DNA from: Patagioenas fasciata
Lineage: Eukaryota; Chordata; Aves; Columbiformes; Columbidae
Length of the DNA stretch: 64,000 nucleotides
Assembly (NCBI RefSeq): GCF_037038585.1
Contig: NC_092520.1
Location: 1,083,001-1,147,000 of the forward strand
Direction of reading: 5' to 3'
The translations under genes were made by a program, and so were the position numbers. Under the pieces are notes generated by a model, which was not told the origin of the DNA, searched no databases, and worked only from the letters and a program-made list of their open reading frames with translations. Shown here one piece after another: positions 10,619 to 21,949 of the stretch. Position 1 is the first letter of the stretch. Each line of letters opens with the position of its first letter.

Positions 10619-10795
10619 GTGAGTGCTGGGGCTCTGGCAGGGCTGTAAGGGGTTAATGTGCACTGTCCAATTGCCCCAAGTACTCTGTGCACCAAGAGGG
10701 GTGGGGGGCTGATGGGGTGCCCTAGCTGCTCCCCTGGCGAGGGTTCCCACATGTCCATCCTGTCACGGACAGTGACTCCAGCCATTGCTCCCCAG

Positions 10796-12747
10796 CAGCC
10801 ATCAGCCCCGGAATGCAGAGGGAGGCCAAGGGGGTCCCCAAGGAACTGCCGGCACCCACCACCCTGCTCCCGGGGATGCCAAACCCAGGTGGGAGGCTGC
10901 GGGGGGGTTTGGCCTGCGACCATCCAAGCGGAAGCCAGTTGGGTCAACCTCACCTCCCAGACCCTTTGGAGAAGAATCCCCCCACACCCCCGAGCTCTGA
11001 CAAGAGCCAGACAGCACTGGATGTCTACATGCGGAGCCACATTTGTGAGCGTTCCTTCCGCTGCACTGACTGTGGCAAGAGCTACATCTACAAGCAGAAC
11101 CTGCTGAAGCACCAGTGTGTGCACGCCGGGGAGAAGCCCTTCTCCTTCACCAACTGTGGCAAGAGCTTTGTCCAAAGGGAGCACCTGCTAAGTCACCAGC
11201 GCATCGAAACTGGGGAGAAGCCCTTCGCATGCAGCGAATGCGGGAAGAGCTTCAGGGAGAAGAAGACGCTAATCATCCACCAGCGCATCCACACTGGGGA
11301 GCGTCCCTTCACCTGCACAGACTGCGGAAAGAGCTTTGTCCAGAGGCAGCACCTGATGAGTCACCAGCGCATCCACACTGGGGAGCAGCCGTTCATGTGC
11401 ACCGAGTGCGGCAAGAGCTTCAGCCACAGGCACAGCCTGCTGAGGCACCAGCGCACCCACACTGGGGAGAAGCCTTTTGCCTGCACCGACTGTGGCAAGA
11501 GCTTCAGGGCGAAGAGGACCCTCATTATCCACCAGCGCATCCACACGGAGGAGAAGACCTTCTTCACTGACTGCAGCCAGAGCTTTGTCCAGAGACCGCA
11601 CCTGCTGAGTGACCAGCGCATCCAAACTGGGGAGAAGCCCTTCACCTGCACCGAGTGTGGCAAGAGCTTCAGGGAGAAGAAGACCCTCATTATCCATGAG
11701 CGCATCCACACTGGGGAGAAGCCCTTCACCTGCACTGAGTGTGGCAAGAGCTTCAGGGAGAAGAAGAAACTCACCATCCACCAGCGCATCCACACTGGTG
11801 AGAAGCCCTTCACCTGCACCGACTGCAGCAAGAGCTTTGTCCAGAGGCAGCACCTACTGAGTCACCAGCGCATCCACACTGGGAAGAAGCCCTTCTCGTG
11901 CACTGAATGCAGCAAGAGCTTCAACTACAGGCACAGCCTGCTGAGTCACGAGCGGACTCACACTGGGAAGAAGCCCTTCACCTGCACTGACTGTGGCAAG
12001 AGCTTCAACTACAGGCACAGCCTGCTGAGGCACCAGCACATCCACACTGGGAAGATCCCCTTCACATGCACGGAGTGCGGCAAGAGCTTCAACTACAGGC
12101 ACAGCCTGCTGAGGCACCAGCGCATCCACACTGGGGAGAAGCCCTTCACCTGCAATGACTGTGGCAAGAGCTTCAGGGAGAAGAAGAACCTCACCGTTCA
12201 CAAGCGCATCCACACTGGGGAGAAGCCCTTTGCCTGCACTGACTGTGGCAAGAACTTCAGGGACAGGGGGGCCCTTATCATCCACCAGCGCATCCACACC
12301 GGGGAGAAACCCTTTGCATGCACCACCTGCCACAAGAGCTTTGTGGAGAAGAAGAAACTCATCATCCACCAGCGCATCCACACCGGGGAGAAGCCCTTCA
12401 CCTGCACCGAGTGTGGCAAGAGCTTTGTCCAAATACAGCACCTGCTGAGTCACCAGCGCATCCACACCGGGGAGGAGCCCTACAAGTGCAAGGAGTGTGA
12501 CAAGACCTTCAGGTATAAGCAGCACCTGAAGAAACACCAGTGGGTGCACGAGGGCCCGGCAGTGGAGCCGGATGATGGCCAGCAGAAGAGAGAGGGTCCG
12601 TCCCCAGCAGGGGGGCAGGCAGAGGCCAAGCCCTTCCAGTGCGGTGTCTGCGAGAAGCGGTTTTTAAAGGAGAAGAACATGCTGGCTCACCAGTGCAGCC
12701 ACGGCACCCCCAGCCTGCAGCCGCCTCCGCAGCCCAGCACCCCCTGA
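10796..12747 (+). CDS. C2H2 zinc-finger protein, finger exon (19 fingers), unit 1
   Basis: One long exon, entered at a CCCCAG/CAG acceptor in frame with the KRAB-B exon, ending at TGA 12,745-12,747. After a Pro-rich linker of about 75 residues come 18 tandem C2H2 fingers joined by TGEKPF-type linkers and, after a gap of about 30 residues, one isolated C-terminal finger (FQCGVCEKRF...HQCSH). Finger 2 lacks its first Cys and last His, and finger 7 lacks a Cys and both zinc His, so both are degenerate. Fingers 11-13 share the helix NYRHSLL, and helix REKKTLII occurs in fingers 3 and 8, showing internal duplication. The protein should be nuclear and bind DNA; the target is unknown. Without KRAB-A it probably lacks TRIM28-dependent repression. 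The ATG at 10,813 is only the first Met in this exon. Confidence 0.88.
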
Positions 12748-12806
12748 ATCTGCTGCTGAGGGGCCCATGGGGCGCTAGGGGTGCTGCAGGAGTGGCTGAG
12801 GGGGGA

Positions 12807-13225
12807 TGTCCTGGTTTTGGCTCGCATAGAGTTAATTTTCTTCCTGGTAGCTGGCACAGTGCTGTGTTTTGGATTGAGAGTGAGAATAAAGTTGATAATA
12901 CGTGGTTGTTTTGGTTGTTGCTGAGCAGTGAAGGATTTTTCATCTTCTGGTGCCCTGCCAGCTGGGAGGGGGCACAGCCGGGACAGCTGAAACAAAGTGG
13001 CCAAAGGGCTGTTCCTTGCCATCTGATGTGATGGACAGTGCAGAAACTGGGGGCAGTGGGCCTGGGGCACCACAGCTCAGGGACGGGCTGGGGATCAGTC
13101 AGTGGTGGTGAGCAATTGTGTTGTGCATTTCTTGTTTTGTGTATTCTTACATTATCATTATTGTAATTATTTCTTTCCCCTTCTACTAAACTTTCTTTAT
13201 TTCAACCCATGAGTTTTACGCACAT
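12807..13225 (+). mobile_element. ERVL-type solo LTR downstream of unit 1
   Basis: Begins TGTCCTGGTTTTGGC, a common start of avian ERVL LTRs, and runs through GCTGTGTTTTGGATTGAG and CTGGTGCCCTGCCAGC to AACCCATGAGTTTTACG. The 3' end is cut short. The same insertion, differently truncated, follows unit 2 (only its 3' part) and unit 3 (only its 5' part), so it predates the duplications. It may supply the poly(A) region of the genes. Confidence 0.8.
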
Positions 13226-13485
13226 CACTGGATGAGCCCAATTTAAGTTTTGTGTCAGTCATTTAGCTTAAAGAAATACATTTTAAATAGAATAATTCAC
13301 TTAGAAGTATAAGATGATGTGATTTTTAGTATACTGTGCACTTTGTGTTAGGTATTAGCTAAATTTGCTGAAATCTTAAACTGTGTGTTGTAAAGTTCCG
13401 CTCATAATGAACGAACTTCTGTGTACTTGAGGAAAACAGCGGCTACAAACCATCAACATGCACAAAAGGCAGAAAGGTCGCACAC
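13226..13485. other. Shared 3' flank of zinc-finger units
   Basis: Non-coding sequence repeated at 6690, 22,440 and 39,890. Identity with the other units ends near 13,485; 13,486-13,729 shows nothing I recognise. Confidence 0.7.
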
Positions 13486-13729
13486 CTGTGGGCACAGAGC
13501 TCTGGGACCTTGGCTCTCAGAAAACAGCAATCAAGAACATTAACTGTGTCCTGGAGTGCTATCTTCTTGTTCTGAAACAGAATTCAAACACTGACTGTGT
13601 CAGCTACGGAAAAGAAACCTTTCTAACTGCATGAAGAAAATTAACTCGCTTTCATTCAAACAAGCACTCTAAGCAGTATAAAGAACTGGGTTTGCACATA
13701 TAATCTTTAGCCATAAACTAATATAATCC

Positions 13730-14292
13730 TGTTATGGTCCGGTTCAGGAAGCCTTGAGCTGGAGAGATTCGTTTATTAAACCCAGAGAGTGGTTAAGACA
13801 CAAATGAGGTTAAATGCCCCTTAATTAAGGAACTTCATTAAACACTTCTGTAAACGGATCGTCTGTATGTTACGATAAGAAAATAGCAATAGGACAGGGA
13901 GAAGAGATGGGAAATGAGAAAACCTGGGGAGCAGTGGGGATAGATTTGCAAGAACTTACCAGCATGGATCGATCCAGCAGAATTTTCTCTCTAGGAGGGG
14001 GGTGGTGCGTCTCAGGAAGGGAGCTTGTTCGTCACTCACAAAATGACCACCCCTCATGTCCCTGAGAGGTACACACGTAATACCTGTCAGTGGTGGGTGC
14101 CTCTGGATCGTGCCCGCCCTATGACATGGTCGTACAGTCTTTGACAAGGCAGTTTTGGGGATATTCTGGGATGTTGTCTTCTGGACATGTACTGCCCGAT
14201 CTGTTTCTGTGTATGCTCTCAGTCCTGGCACGCTGATCCTGTGTAGACAGGAGCAAACGAACTTTGAGACATTTAAGATATGGCCCCTGACA
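13730..14292 (-). mobile_element. Retroviral LTR, minus strand (about 563 bp)
   Basis: On the minus strand it starts TGTCAGGGGCCATATC and ends GGACCATAACA, with a TTTAATAAACGAATC poly(A) signal near the end. It directly follows, in minus-strand sense, the envelope remnant at 14,600-15,404, so it is probably that element's 3' LTR. Only the 5'-side TSD could be compared and no match was found, as expected if its far side is internal sequence. Confidence 0.65.
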
Positions 14293-14599
14293 CCACCCTA
14301 TGGCTCAAAGATTGTTGCTGCTTTGTCCATTGTGGCAGGAAAGTAGTGAAAAAAGAGAAGTATGGAAAAGAGTGGAATTTTGTACAGTCTGTATAACTGT
14401 GGTTTCAGGCTTAGCCTGTTAGAATGCAGGGACATGTTTAACATCACCCTGAGCAAAGTCAAGTGGCTATTAATTGCAAATTTGAGACAGTGTGTTGAAT
14501 TAAGTGTATAAAACATGGGATTAAACAGGGGAGAAATAACAATAGTACAGCAACAGATAACATATAGAAAAGAATACATGTAAGCCATGGAGCACCTGG

Positions 14600-15404
14600 A
14601 AACCAGGAAAAGGGATTGAATACTGAGTCCTTCCAGGTTTAGATGGGAACATGGGCTAGCATCTGCATTCCAGCTGTAATTTGCGTAACAACTTGGCCAT
14701 TATCTTCAATTTTTAGATTAGAATTAGAATGCCCTCCTGTTCTTCAGCTAACAGGTAATATAGAACCATGCAGTGTTGGAAGATTGCTGTCTGCATCTGC
14801 ATGGCTTGATCTGCTAACAGGTCAAGAGCACAGGCAGTATCGTTGGTAATGTTTTCTAAGACAACTTCTAGTCGAGTGATGAGATTTTAATTGTAAATAG
14901 GTTCTTGAGCACTGCTAACCAATTAATTTGGTTTCCAGGTGCCAAGCTCATAATGTTCAATGGTCCATTGGTTCATCTTTTCCCCACTTTTGGCCAGTGC
15001 CACTCATTAGAGTGGTATCAAACTTATTAATGTATCTCTTATTTCATGTTAGATCATCACAGAGCTGGACACTCAGATCGTTATCATTAGCTCCAGGGAG
15101 CAGGAAAACCAAGGGACAGATTACTCTGACATAACGTTCCCCAGTCCACGTTGCTGTTAACGAGTTGTATACATATTGGCCACAAATCTAATAATAACCT
15201 TTTAAGGCTCAGGTACCATTCTCAAACAGACCTGTGGGGATTAACGGGTTCTGCAGGTAAACTGAGTTGGCCCCTCCTAATGGAGTGGATTGTGGTATGG
15301 TCTGAGTTTGGGCAAAATCTGTGGCTTTTCAAAGCCAGGCACCCATCTCAGATTTTCATTTACATTTCATGCTAGATATTGTATTTTCACTCATAAACTG
15401 CTGT
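14600..15404 (-). pseudogene. Gammaretrovirus-like env remnant, minus strand
   Basis: Minus-strand frames contain an env-like surface-subunit piece (NWTG-type motif as TATWTGE, then a hydrophobic VFLLPG stretch; about 15,020-15,180) and a transmembrane-subunit heptad region (LLADQAMQMQTAIFQ, about 14,760-14,840) resembling the immunosuppressive-domain region of gammaretroviruses. Stops and frameshifts interrupt both. A related copy lies at 49,385-49,790. The element was later split by the solo LTR at 15,410-16,569. Envelope proteins mediate entry; this fragment cannot. Confidence 0.65.
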
Positions 15405-15409
15405 CTGCT

Positions 15410-16569
15410 TGTGGCAGGATGCAAACCCCCATCTCTCCCCCTCCCTCCTTCAGTATGGAAGAAGTAGGCACATCTCCCTCTCTCTCTGCTGTTTGAGGCT
15501 GACAGCTTCTTTTGTTTGGCCCCAGAGCTCCCTGGCCAGGGCCATTAGGAGAAGGGAGTGCCGAGGCACCAGTGAGCCGCTGGGCATCTGCGGCCAGTGG
15601 GGGGATGTTTGGAGGCTTCAGGGGCACCCACAGCCAGTGTGGGGGTGCAGAGAAGCTTCTGGAATGCCTACAGTCAGATCTGATCAGCCAATATAAAAAA
15701 CGGGACTCTCGTCGACACTGCGCCCATTGTCGCGGGTCTCTTGGAGCACAAGCGAGATTCTGCCGCCAAGAGCCCCCCTCCCCAGGATGGAGACTCCACT
15801 TACCTCACCGCCACGTGTGTGAGTAAAACTGCTCGCGGGATTGCGAGTATATTTATACTTTCTGTGCACATATGCACGTGTAAGTTTCTGTGCTCAATAT
15901 GAGCACGTGTAAAATTAATCCTCGCATAATCGTGGGTGTATTTTTCTCCCGTGCTTCCACATAAGCACGTGTAACTTTCCGTGCTTAAAACAAGCACGAG
16001 TAACTTTCCGTGCACATTTGCACATGTACTTTCCGTGCTTAATACAAGCACGTGTACTTTCCGTGCACATTTGCATGTGTAACTTTCCGTGCTCAATACG
16101 AGCACATGTATAAATTGTTTCCTCGCACAATCGCGAGTGTATTTTCCTCCCGTGCTTCCACATAAGCACGTGTAATATTCCGTGCACATTTGCACGTGTA
16201 AGTAAATTAACCCTCGCAGGATTGCAAGTGTATTATAAATTTACCCTCGCAGAATCGCGAGTGTACACTTTCCGTACTCACTACGAGTACGTGCATCTCT
16301 TTAAGAATAATCCCACACCATGTTCATGCAGTGTGGACTCCTCCGGGACTCAGGGGTGGCTCTGGCATTGTTTTGGTGAAGCCACGTGCATACACTCTGT
16401 GGACCGCCTGTTATATTAGTTGCTGCCCCTTAATAATTTTCCTCAACTGATATCCGAACCTGTATTTAAGTCACTTTTGGAGTGGTAAAACCCTGTTTCT
16501 CACTGGTTTAATAAAAGTTGTCTTGGACCTTGTTGTCCCTTGAACTAACCTCAGGGTGCCTCCGTGACA
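15410..16569 (+). mobile_element. Solo LTR with palindrome array (1160 bp), TSD CTGCT
   Basis: Begins TGTGGCAGGATGC and ends GTGCCTCCGTGACA. It is flanked by identical 5-bp repeats CTGCT (15,405-15,409 and 16,570-16,574). The paralogous DNA near 49,820 reads straight through (CAGTCTGCTCAAATG) and is an unoccupied site. A poly(A) signal AATAAA is at 16,510-16,515. The central third is an array of short palindromes (next entry). An inverted relative lies at 32,034-33,118. No internal retroviral genes accompany this copy. Confidence 0.9.
15828..16290 (+). repeat. Array of about 16 short imperfect palindromes inside the LTR
   Basis: Successive units of 18-22 bases each form an inverted repeat: CGTGCTCAATACGAGCAC, CGTGCACATTTGCACG, CGTGCTTAATACAAGCACG, CCTCGCAGAATCGCGAG, CGTACTCACTACGAGTACG and others. 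They are separated by short linkers, usually TAACTTTC or a close variant. Stem sequences differ between units, yet the two arms still pair. Six CACGTG E-boxes arise at arm ends (15,875, 15,904, 15,966, 16,049, 16,167, 16,193). Function is unknown. Confidence 0.85.
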
Positions 16570-16574
16570 CTGCT

Positions 16575-16830
16575 CGATTGAAAACCAATAACAGGGTAAT
16601 TGTCTCGGGTGTCCAGTTGCGTTTACTTAAGCCCATTTCTCCATGCGGAGTACTAGGGATTTAGTGTTGGTTTCAAACATTTTACAATACCCTAAATATC
16701 GTTTGGGCATTTTTTATGATCTTACCTCAACTTCAGAACAACCAATAGGGATACTACCATCGATAATGTAATGCTCTTCGTATGTAAAATCCAATCACAT
16801 TTACTGACTCCCACCAAAACACCAGTGCAG
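16575..16830. other. Flank of the solo LTR, probably the same minus-strand ERV
   Basis: Continues from the paralogous sequence at 49,825 (ACCAATAA shared) for a short distance, then has no recognised domain. Confidence 0.4.
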
Positions 16831-17060
16831 GTTAGGGCTGGACCTGCTGGAAAGCAGCTCTGCAGAGGAGGGCCTGGGAGTTATGGCTGACAACAGGTTG
16901 ACCATGAGTCAACAATATGCCCTGATGGCCAAGAAGGCAAATGGTACCTGGGGGAATGTACCATCCCACCAGGTGGGATGAGGGATGAGTTAACTCTGAA
17001 CATGACGTATGCCCTGTCTCACCTGGTGAGATCAGGTGTGAATTAACTCGGTATTTCTGG
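16831..17060 (+). mobile_element. CR1 LINE fragment
   Basis: Contains CR1-type phrases on the + strand (GGACCTGCTGGAAAGCAGC, ACAACAGGTTGACCATGAG, GGCCAAGAAGGCAAATGG). Both ends are truncated; 17,061-17,569 holds no gene that I recognise. Confidence 0.8.
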
Positions 17061-17569
17061 GCGGTAATGCAAAGTGAATGACAGACAATCTCTCCGGAGG
17101 TCCAATTCAATTATGAATTTACTAAAAGCACTTGGTAGAATACAAATTACGGTGATTAGTGACTTGGCAAAAGCATATTATTACAAAATTTAACAAGACT
17201 TTAGCAGCAGAACTTACAATGATATTAACTTTATATCTTCCAGAAGAAGGAAAAGAAAAAGAGACAAGGAAAACTAAGATATCAGAGAGAGAGAGAAAGA
17301 TATCACCGTTCCATGGGTTCATTGGTCCTGCAATGTCCTCTGGAGGAGGTGGACATATTGAAGATTTCAGTACATGCCACCACCTCATGTCACTTGTGAG
17401 GTCATTCATTTACATGTGAAATAGGAGAAGGCAGTTCATCTCCTCCCTCTGTTTGCTCTTCATGCTAATTAGGAAGACTTTTTCTGGAAATGAGTTTGGG
17501 TTCTTCAAACGAGGGGAAATTTCACAGTACTGACCAGAAGTGAGTTGTTTTGCCCATCAGTGATAGCTG

Positions 17570-17805
17570 TGTCCAGTTCTGGGCTCCCCAGTTTAAGATG
17601 GACAAGCAATTACTGGAGGGAGTTCAGTGGAGGGCGATGAAACTGATTAGGGGTCCAAAACGTCTTTCTTATGAGGAGAGACTGAGAGAGCTGGGGCTGT
17701 TCAGCCTGGAGAAGGCTGAGAGAGGATCTCATCAATGTATACAAATATCTCAAGGGTGGATGTCAAGAGGATGGGGGCAGACTCCTTCCAGTGGTGCCCA
17801 ATGAT
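17570..17805 (+). mobile_element. CR1 LINE fragment
   Basis: Reads GTGTCCAGTTCTGGGCTCC, then GAGAGAGCTGGGGCTGTTCA and a GGATGTCAAGAGGATGG stretch, typical of the CR1 3' region. It abuts an opposite-strand CR1. Confidence 0.85.
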
Positions 17806-18180
17806 AGGATCATAGAATGTCCTGAGCTTGAAGGGACCCACAAGGATCATGGAATCCAACTCCTGTCCCTGCACAGGACACCCCACAGTTCACACCGTGT
17901 GTCTGAAGATGTTGTCCAGTCTCTCCTTGAACACTCTGAAGCTTGGGACTGTGACTCCTCCCTGAGGAGCTTGTTCCACTGCTCCAGCACCTTGTGGTTG
18001 AAGAATCTTTTTCTAATGTCCAACCTGACCCTCCCCTGGCACATCTCCCTGCTGTTCCCTTGTGTTCTGTCACTGGTCACTAAGGAGAAAGGTTGAGCAC
18101 CTACCCTTCCTAATCCCCTTGTAAGGAAGCTGTAGACCACAACGATGAGGACCTGGACGTGGAGAGAGAACCCATAGGGA
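17806..18180 (-). mobile_element. CR1 LINE 3' fragment, minus strand
   Basis: The + strand begins AGGATCATAGAATGTCC, the reverse of a CR1 3' end, and continues through GTTGTCCAGTCTCTCCTTGA and CAGCACCTTGTGGTTGAAG. It forms a tail-to-tail pair with the preceding CR1. Confidence 0.85.
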
Positions 18181-18360
18181 CACCTATGGACTCTCCCTTT
18201 ATTGGAATAACGTTTCTTTTTTGTTTTACTCCTGTCTCCTCTTTGAACATTTCCCTCTAGCGAAGCGAATTTCTGCACACATGCCATCAGCAACCCGGTC
18301 TCCGCCCTCCACTCGTATGTTCCGTGTGCCTCCGTGCCCCCCGAACATAGGACTCCATTT

Positions 18361-18880
18361 CCAGGGGACCCGTGTGGCCAGGGCTGGCGGGCAGGGCCAG
18401 GGGCCGCAAGGACACAGCGGTGCTGCCGGTGCCCGCCGCCCCGAGCCGAGCGGGGCGGAGCGGCAGGACTACACCTCCCGTGCTGCACCGGCGGCGGGCG
18501 GCCCTCCCGGGCTGACGCTGCCGGCGGCTCCCGGCGCCGCCTTTGTCCGTGCCGGGCTGGCGGCGCGGCCCCGGCGCAGGTAGGGGCGGCGGGCGGCCCC
18601 GGGAGGGGACCCCGGCCCCGACGGCCTCTCCCGTGCTCTCCCCTCCGCCGGCCGCCCCCCAGCCCTGCCGGACCCCCCCGGACTCCCCTTAGGGCCCGGC
18701 TCCCCCCGGCGCTCCGGCCTTTCCCCGGCTCGCCCCGTGGCCCCCGTGCAACGCGGACACGCTGCTCCGTGTCCCAGCCGCCCGGGCCCCCTGGATCCGG
18801 CCCTGGAGCCACCGGCGCTGGGAAGGGCTGGGCTGGGGCCGGGCCGGGTGCTCAGACCCCCGGGACACCCCCGCACATCT
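18361..18880 (+). promoter_or_regulatory. CpG-island promoter and exon 1, zinc-finger unit 2
   Basis: Near-identical to the unit 1 block: GC box, ZNF143-like ACTACACCTCCCGTGCTG at 18,468-18,485, and splice donor CGGCGCAG/GTAGGG at 18,579/18,580. Homology with units 1 and 3 starts near CCATTTCCAGGGGACCC at about 18,355, giving the likely left edge of the duplicated block. Confidence 0.75.
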
Positions 18881-19021
18881 TCCTGCTGCCCTTGTGGGGC
18901 ACCGGAGGAAGATTTGGGTGCTTGAGAGTGTCCAAACCCCCTTTTTCTCGTGGCTTTTTCTCGACTTTACTGCAAGATGGCTGGGTCGGTGGGTAAAGGT
19001 CTTTGGGTCGATCCTTTTCCC

Positions 19022-19276
19022 AGTAGCTGTGAAGGCTCGGGGTGCAGGGAAGGCAGCTGTGGGCAGGTGAGTGAACTTGTGCCCCTGATTTTTCATGAAA
19101 ATGTTGTGCTTGCAGGGACCATCTGTCCTCGCTGCTCCTGTGCAGCTGGTGACGGGACAGGCATCTCGTGTGGAATCCGGAGCATCCCGCCTCCCTCTTC
19201 CGGATCAATACCTGCACGGGCCTCCATCTCCCCGCCGAGAGCAGCGACGCGCCGGGCTCCAGGCTGCTGCGGCAAG
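19022..19276 (+). other. Putative 5' UTR exons of unit 2
   Basis: These are counterparts of the unit 1 exons: a small exon after TTTTCCCAG near 19,022 ending before GTGAGTGAAC at about 19,066, and an exon at 19,116-19,276 after GTGCTTGCAG and before GTGGGGGTCAGG. The latter is one base shorter than in the other copies, so it is probably untranslated. Confidence 0.5.
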
Positions 19277-19724
19277 GTGGGGGTCAGGCACGGCCCCGGC
19301 TCTCGGGACACCACGGACTGGAGTTACTGTAGTTGGTTCCATGGTGCAGCAGTTGCAAAACACCCATGGGACCGGGTGGGGTGGGGGTCCACTTGGTGAG
19401 GGATGTTGTGGGAGAGAAGTGGTTTGAGACCCGGTGCGGTGCAGGGTGCTCCCGTTCCTGCCCGCTGAGCCGCACCACGGGCAGGGGCAGGCAGGAGCGT
19501 GCCTGCTGCCAGGCCTCGGGCCAGGCCTTGTGTCACGGTGCTGTGTCTGGCCCTGGTGGGTGATCTGGCTTATGAGACAGGTGAGAGACAGGGCATAGTC
19601 CCCACTGCTCTGGCGTGGGTCCATAATCTTGCACGAGCAGGGGAAACCTGCCTCTAAGGCTGCCAGCCCTTCCCCTCTCTTGGCACAGCCAGTGGGGTGT
19701 AGCCCACCCAGGGACCTGCTGTGA

Positions 19725-20087
<363 letters not shown>

Positions 20088-20251
20088 TAGGATCAAGAGT
20101 GAATTCACCCTTCAACTGAGCTGGGGCCCTTGGAAAGGAAAATCCAGCTGTTGACTTTGCTACCTGGTTGCTGACATAGCTGTTGTAATTGCAGGTTTAA
20201 CCTGTTGGGCAGCCTCTAGTGTAGAGTGTTCCTGGGAGAGCAAATGGGATG

Positions 20252-20515
20252 GAATAGCCCATTTGAGATGGAAGGGACTTACAATGCTCATCTAGTCCAA
20301 CTGTGTGACCACTTCAGTGCTGACCACAAGCTGCAGCGTGTTGTTACGGGCATTGTCCAAAAGCCTCTCAAACAGGGAGAGGCTTGGTGCATCGACTGCC
20401 TGTCCGGGCAGCCTGTTCCAGGGTTTGACCACCCCCTCAGTACAGAAATGCTTCCTCACATCCAGTCTAAACCTCCCAGGCGCAGCTCTGAGCTGTTCCC
20501 AGGTGTCCTGTCTGC
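20252..20515 (-). mobile_element. CR1 LINE 3' fragment in intron, unit 2
   Basis: Same intronic insertion as in units 1 and 3, between the KRAB-A and KRAB-B exons. Confidence 0.85.
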
Positions 20516-20706
20516 AGCAGAGTGGCCGAGGTGACGGGGGCGAGGCGAGAGGAGGCTGTAGGGGCAGGGATGTGGGGGTGAAGCCGCAGCCTGGCAGGGG
20601 CAGGAGAGAGGAGCGGGGTGGGGGGGATGCTGGGGCTGTGGGTGCGGGGCCGGTGCTGCTGTCCCGGCAGTGCGGGAGAGGGGGCTTCTCTCTGTGCCCC
20701 GGACAG

Positions 20707-20814
20707 GCTGGGCCAGCGACAAACCAGAGATCATCTGCAAGATGGAGCGAGAAGAGACACCGTGCGTGCCTGAGCCTCCTTGGGAACGGCAGAGGCACCA
20801 GAGCCCTGTGCCAG
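20707..20814 (+). CDS. KRAB-B box exon, zinc-finger unit 2
   Basis: A 108-bp exon between CCCCGGACAG and CCAG/GTGGGT. With the single G carried over from KRAB-A it encodes GWASDKPEIICKMEREE, then TPCVPEPPWERQRHQ, a KRAB-B-like segment. It leaves phase 1, matching the finger exon. A minus-strand copy of this exon lies inside an ERV LTR at 33,333-33,440. Confidence 0.85.
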
Positions 20815-20994
20815 GTGGGTACCGAGGGTCAGGGGGGGTTCAAGGTTGCACTGTCCCCTTACGCCGGGTGATCCATGCAACTGCAAGGGTGGGGGGCTGG
20901 CAGGGTGCCCTTGCTGCTCTCCATGGGGAGGTGTCCAACATGCCTATGATGTCAGTGGCAGTGACCCCGGTTTCTCTGCCATAGCAGCTGTTGG

Positions 20995-21949
20995 CCCCGG
21001 GACACAGAGGGAGGTCAAGGGCGTCAGGAGCTTTGTCCAGAGGCATCACCTGCTGAGTAACCAGCACATTCACAGTGGGGATAAGCCCTTCACCTGCACC
21101 GACTGTGGCAAGAGCTTCAGTGAGAAGAGGTATCTCATCATCCACCAGCGCATCCACACCGGGGAGAAGCCATTCGCCTGCACCAAGTGCAGTAAGAGCT
21201 TCAGCCACAAGAGCAGCCTCGTGATTCACCAGCACATTCACACTGGGGAGAAGCCCTTCACCTGCACTGACTGTGGCAAGAGGTTCACAGTAAAGCAGGC
21301 CCTTATCAACCACCAGCTCATCCACACCGGGGAGAAGCCCTTCAGCTGTACTGACTGTGGGAAAAGCTTCAGTGAGAAGAAGACCCTCATCATCCACCAG
21401 CGCATGCACACAGGGGAGAGGCCCTTCACCTGCACCGACTGTGGCAAGAGCTTCTCGGTAAAGTGGATTCTCGTCATCCACCAGCGCATCCACACTGGGG
21501 AGAAGCCCTTCACCTGTACCGAGTGCAGTAAGCGCTTCAGTCACAGGTACAACCTGCTGAGTCACCAGCGCGTCCACACTGGGGAGAAGCCCTTCACCTG
21601 CACTGAGTGCAGTAAGAGCTTCAGCCTCAGGCAGAGCCTGCTGAGTCACCAGCGCATCCACACTGGTGAGAAGCCCTTCACTTGTGCTGAGTGTGGCAAG
21701 AGCTTCAGCTGGAGGAGCAGCCTGCTTGGGCACCAACGCATCCACACTGGTGAGAAGCCCTTCACCTGCACCCACTGTGGCAGGAGCTTCAGGGCAAAGA
21801 ACCACCTCGTCCTGCACCAGCGCATCCACACTGGGGAGAAGCCCTACAAGTGCTGCCAGTGCGGCAAGACCTTCAAGCAGACGTGTCACCTGAAGAGACA
21901 CCAGTGTGTGCACAAGGGCCCAGGGGTGGTTCCTGAGGGTGTCCAGTAG
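20995..21949 (+). CDS. KRAB C2H2 zinc-finger protein, finger exon (10 fingers), unit 2
   Basis: Entered at a tandem acceptor ATAG/CAG/CTG (20,995 or 20,998; both keep frame). After about 10 linker residues there is an N-terminal half finger lacking the Cys pair ([17 protein letters not shown]), then 10 complete C2H2 fingers with TGEKPF linkers, ending in YKCCQCGKTF...HQCVH. The frame stops at TAG 21,947-21,949, where units 1 and 3 have a CAG codon, so the usual C-terminal finger is lost. Predicted nuclear DNA-binding repressor; target unknown. Fingers 2-3 ([10 protein letters not shown], then TVKQALI) match fingers 13-14 of unit 3, so the arrays differ by loss or gain of finger blocks. Confidence 0.9.

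Noticed and set aside
15828-16290. CRISPR array or tRNA cluster
   Set aside because: Units are palindromes of 18-22 bases with short linkers, not 25-35-base repeats with unique spacers. No tRNA boxes are present, and the setting is an LTR in animal DNA.
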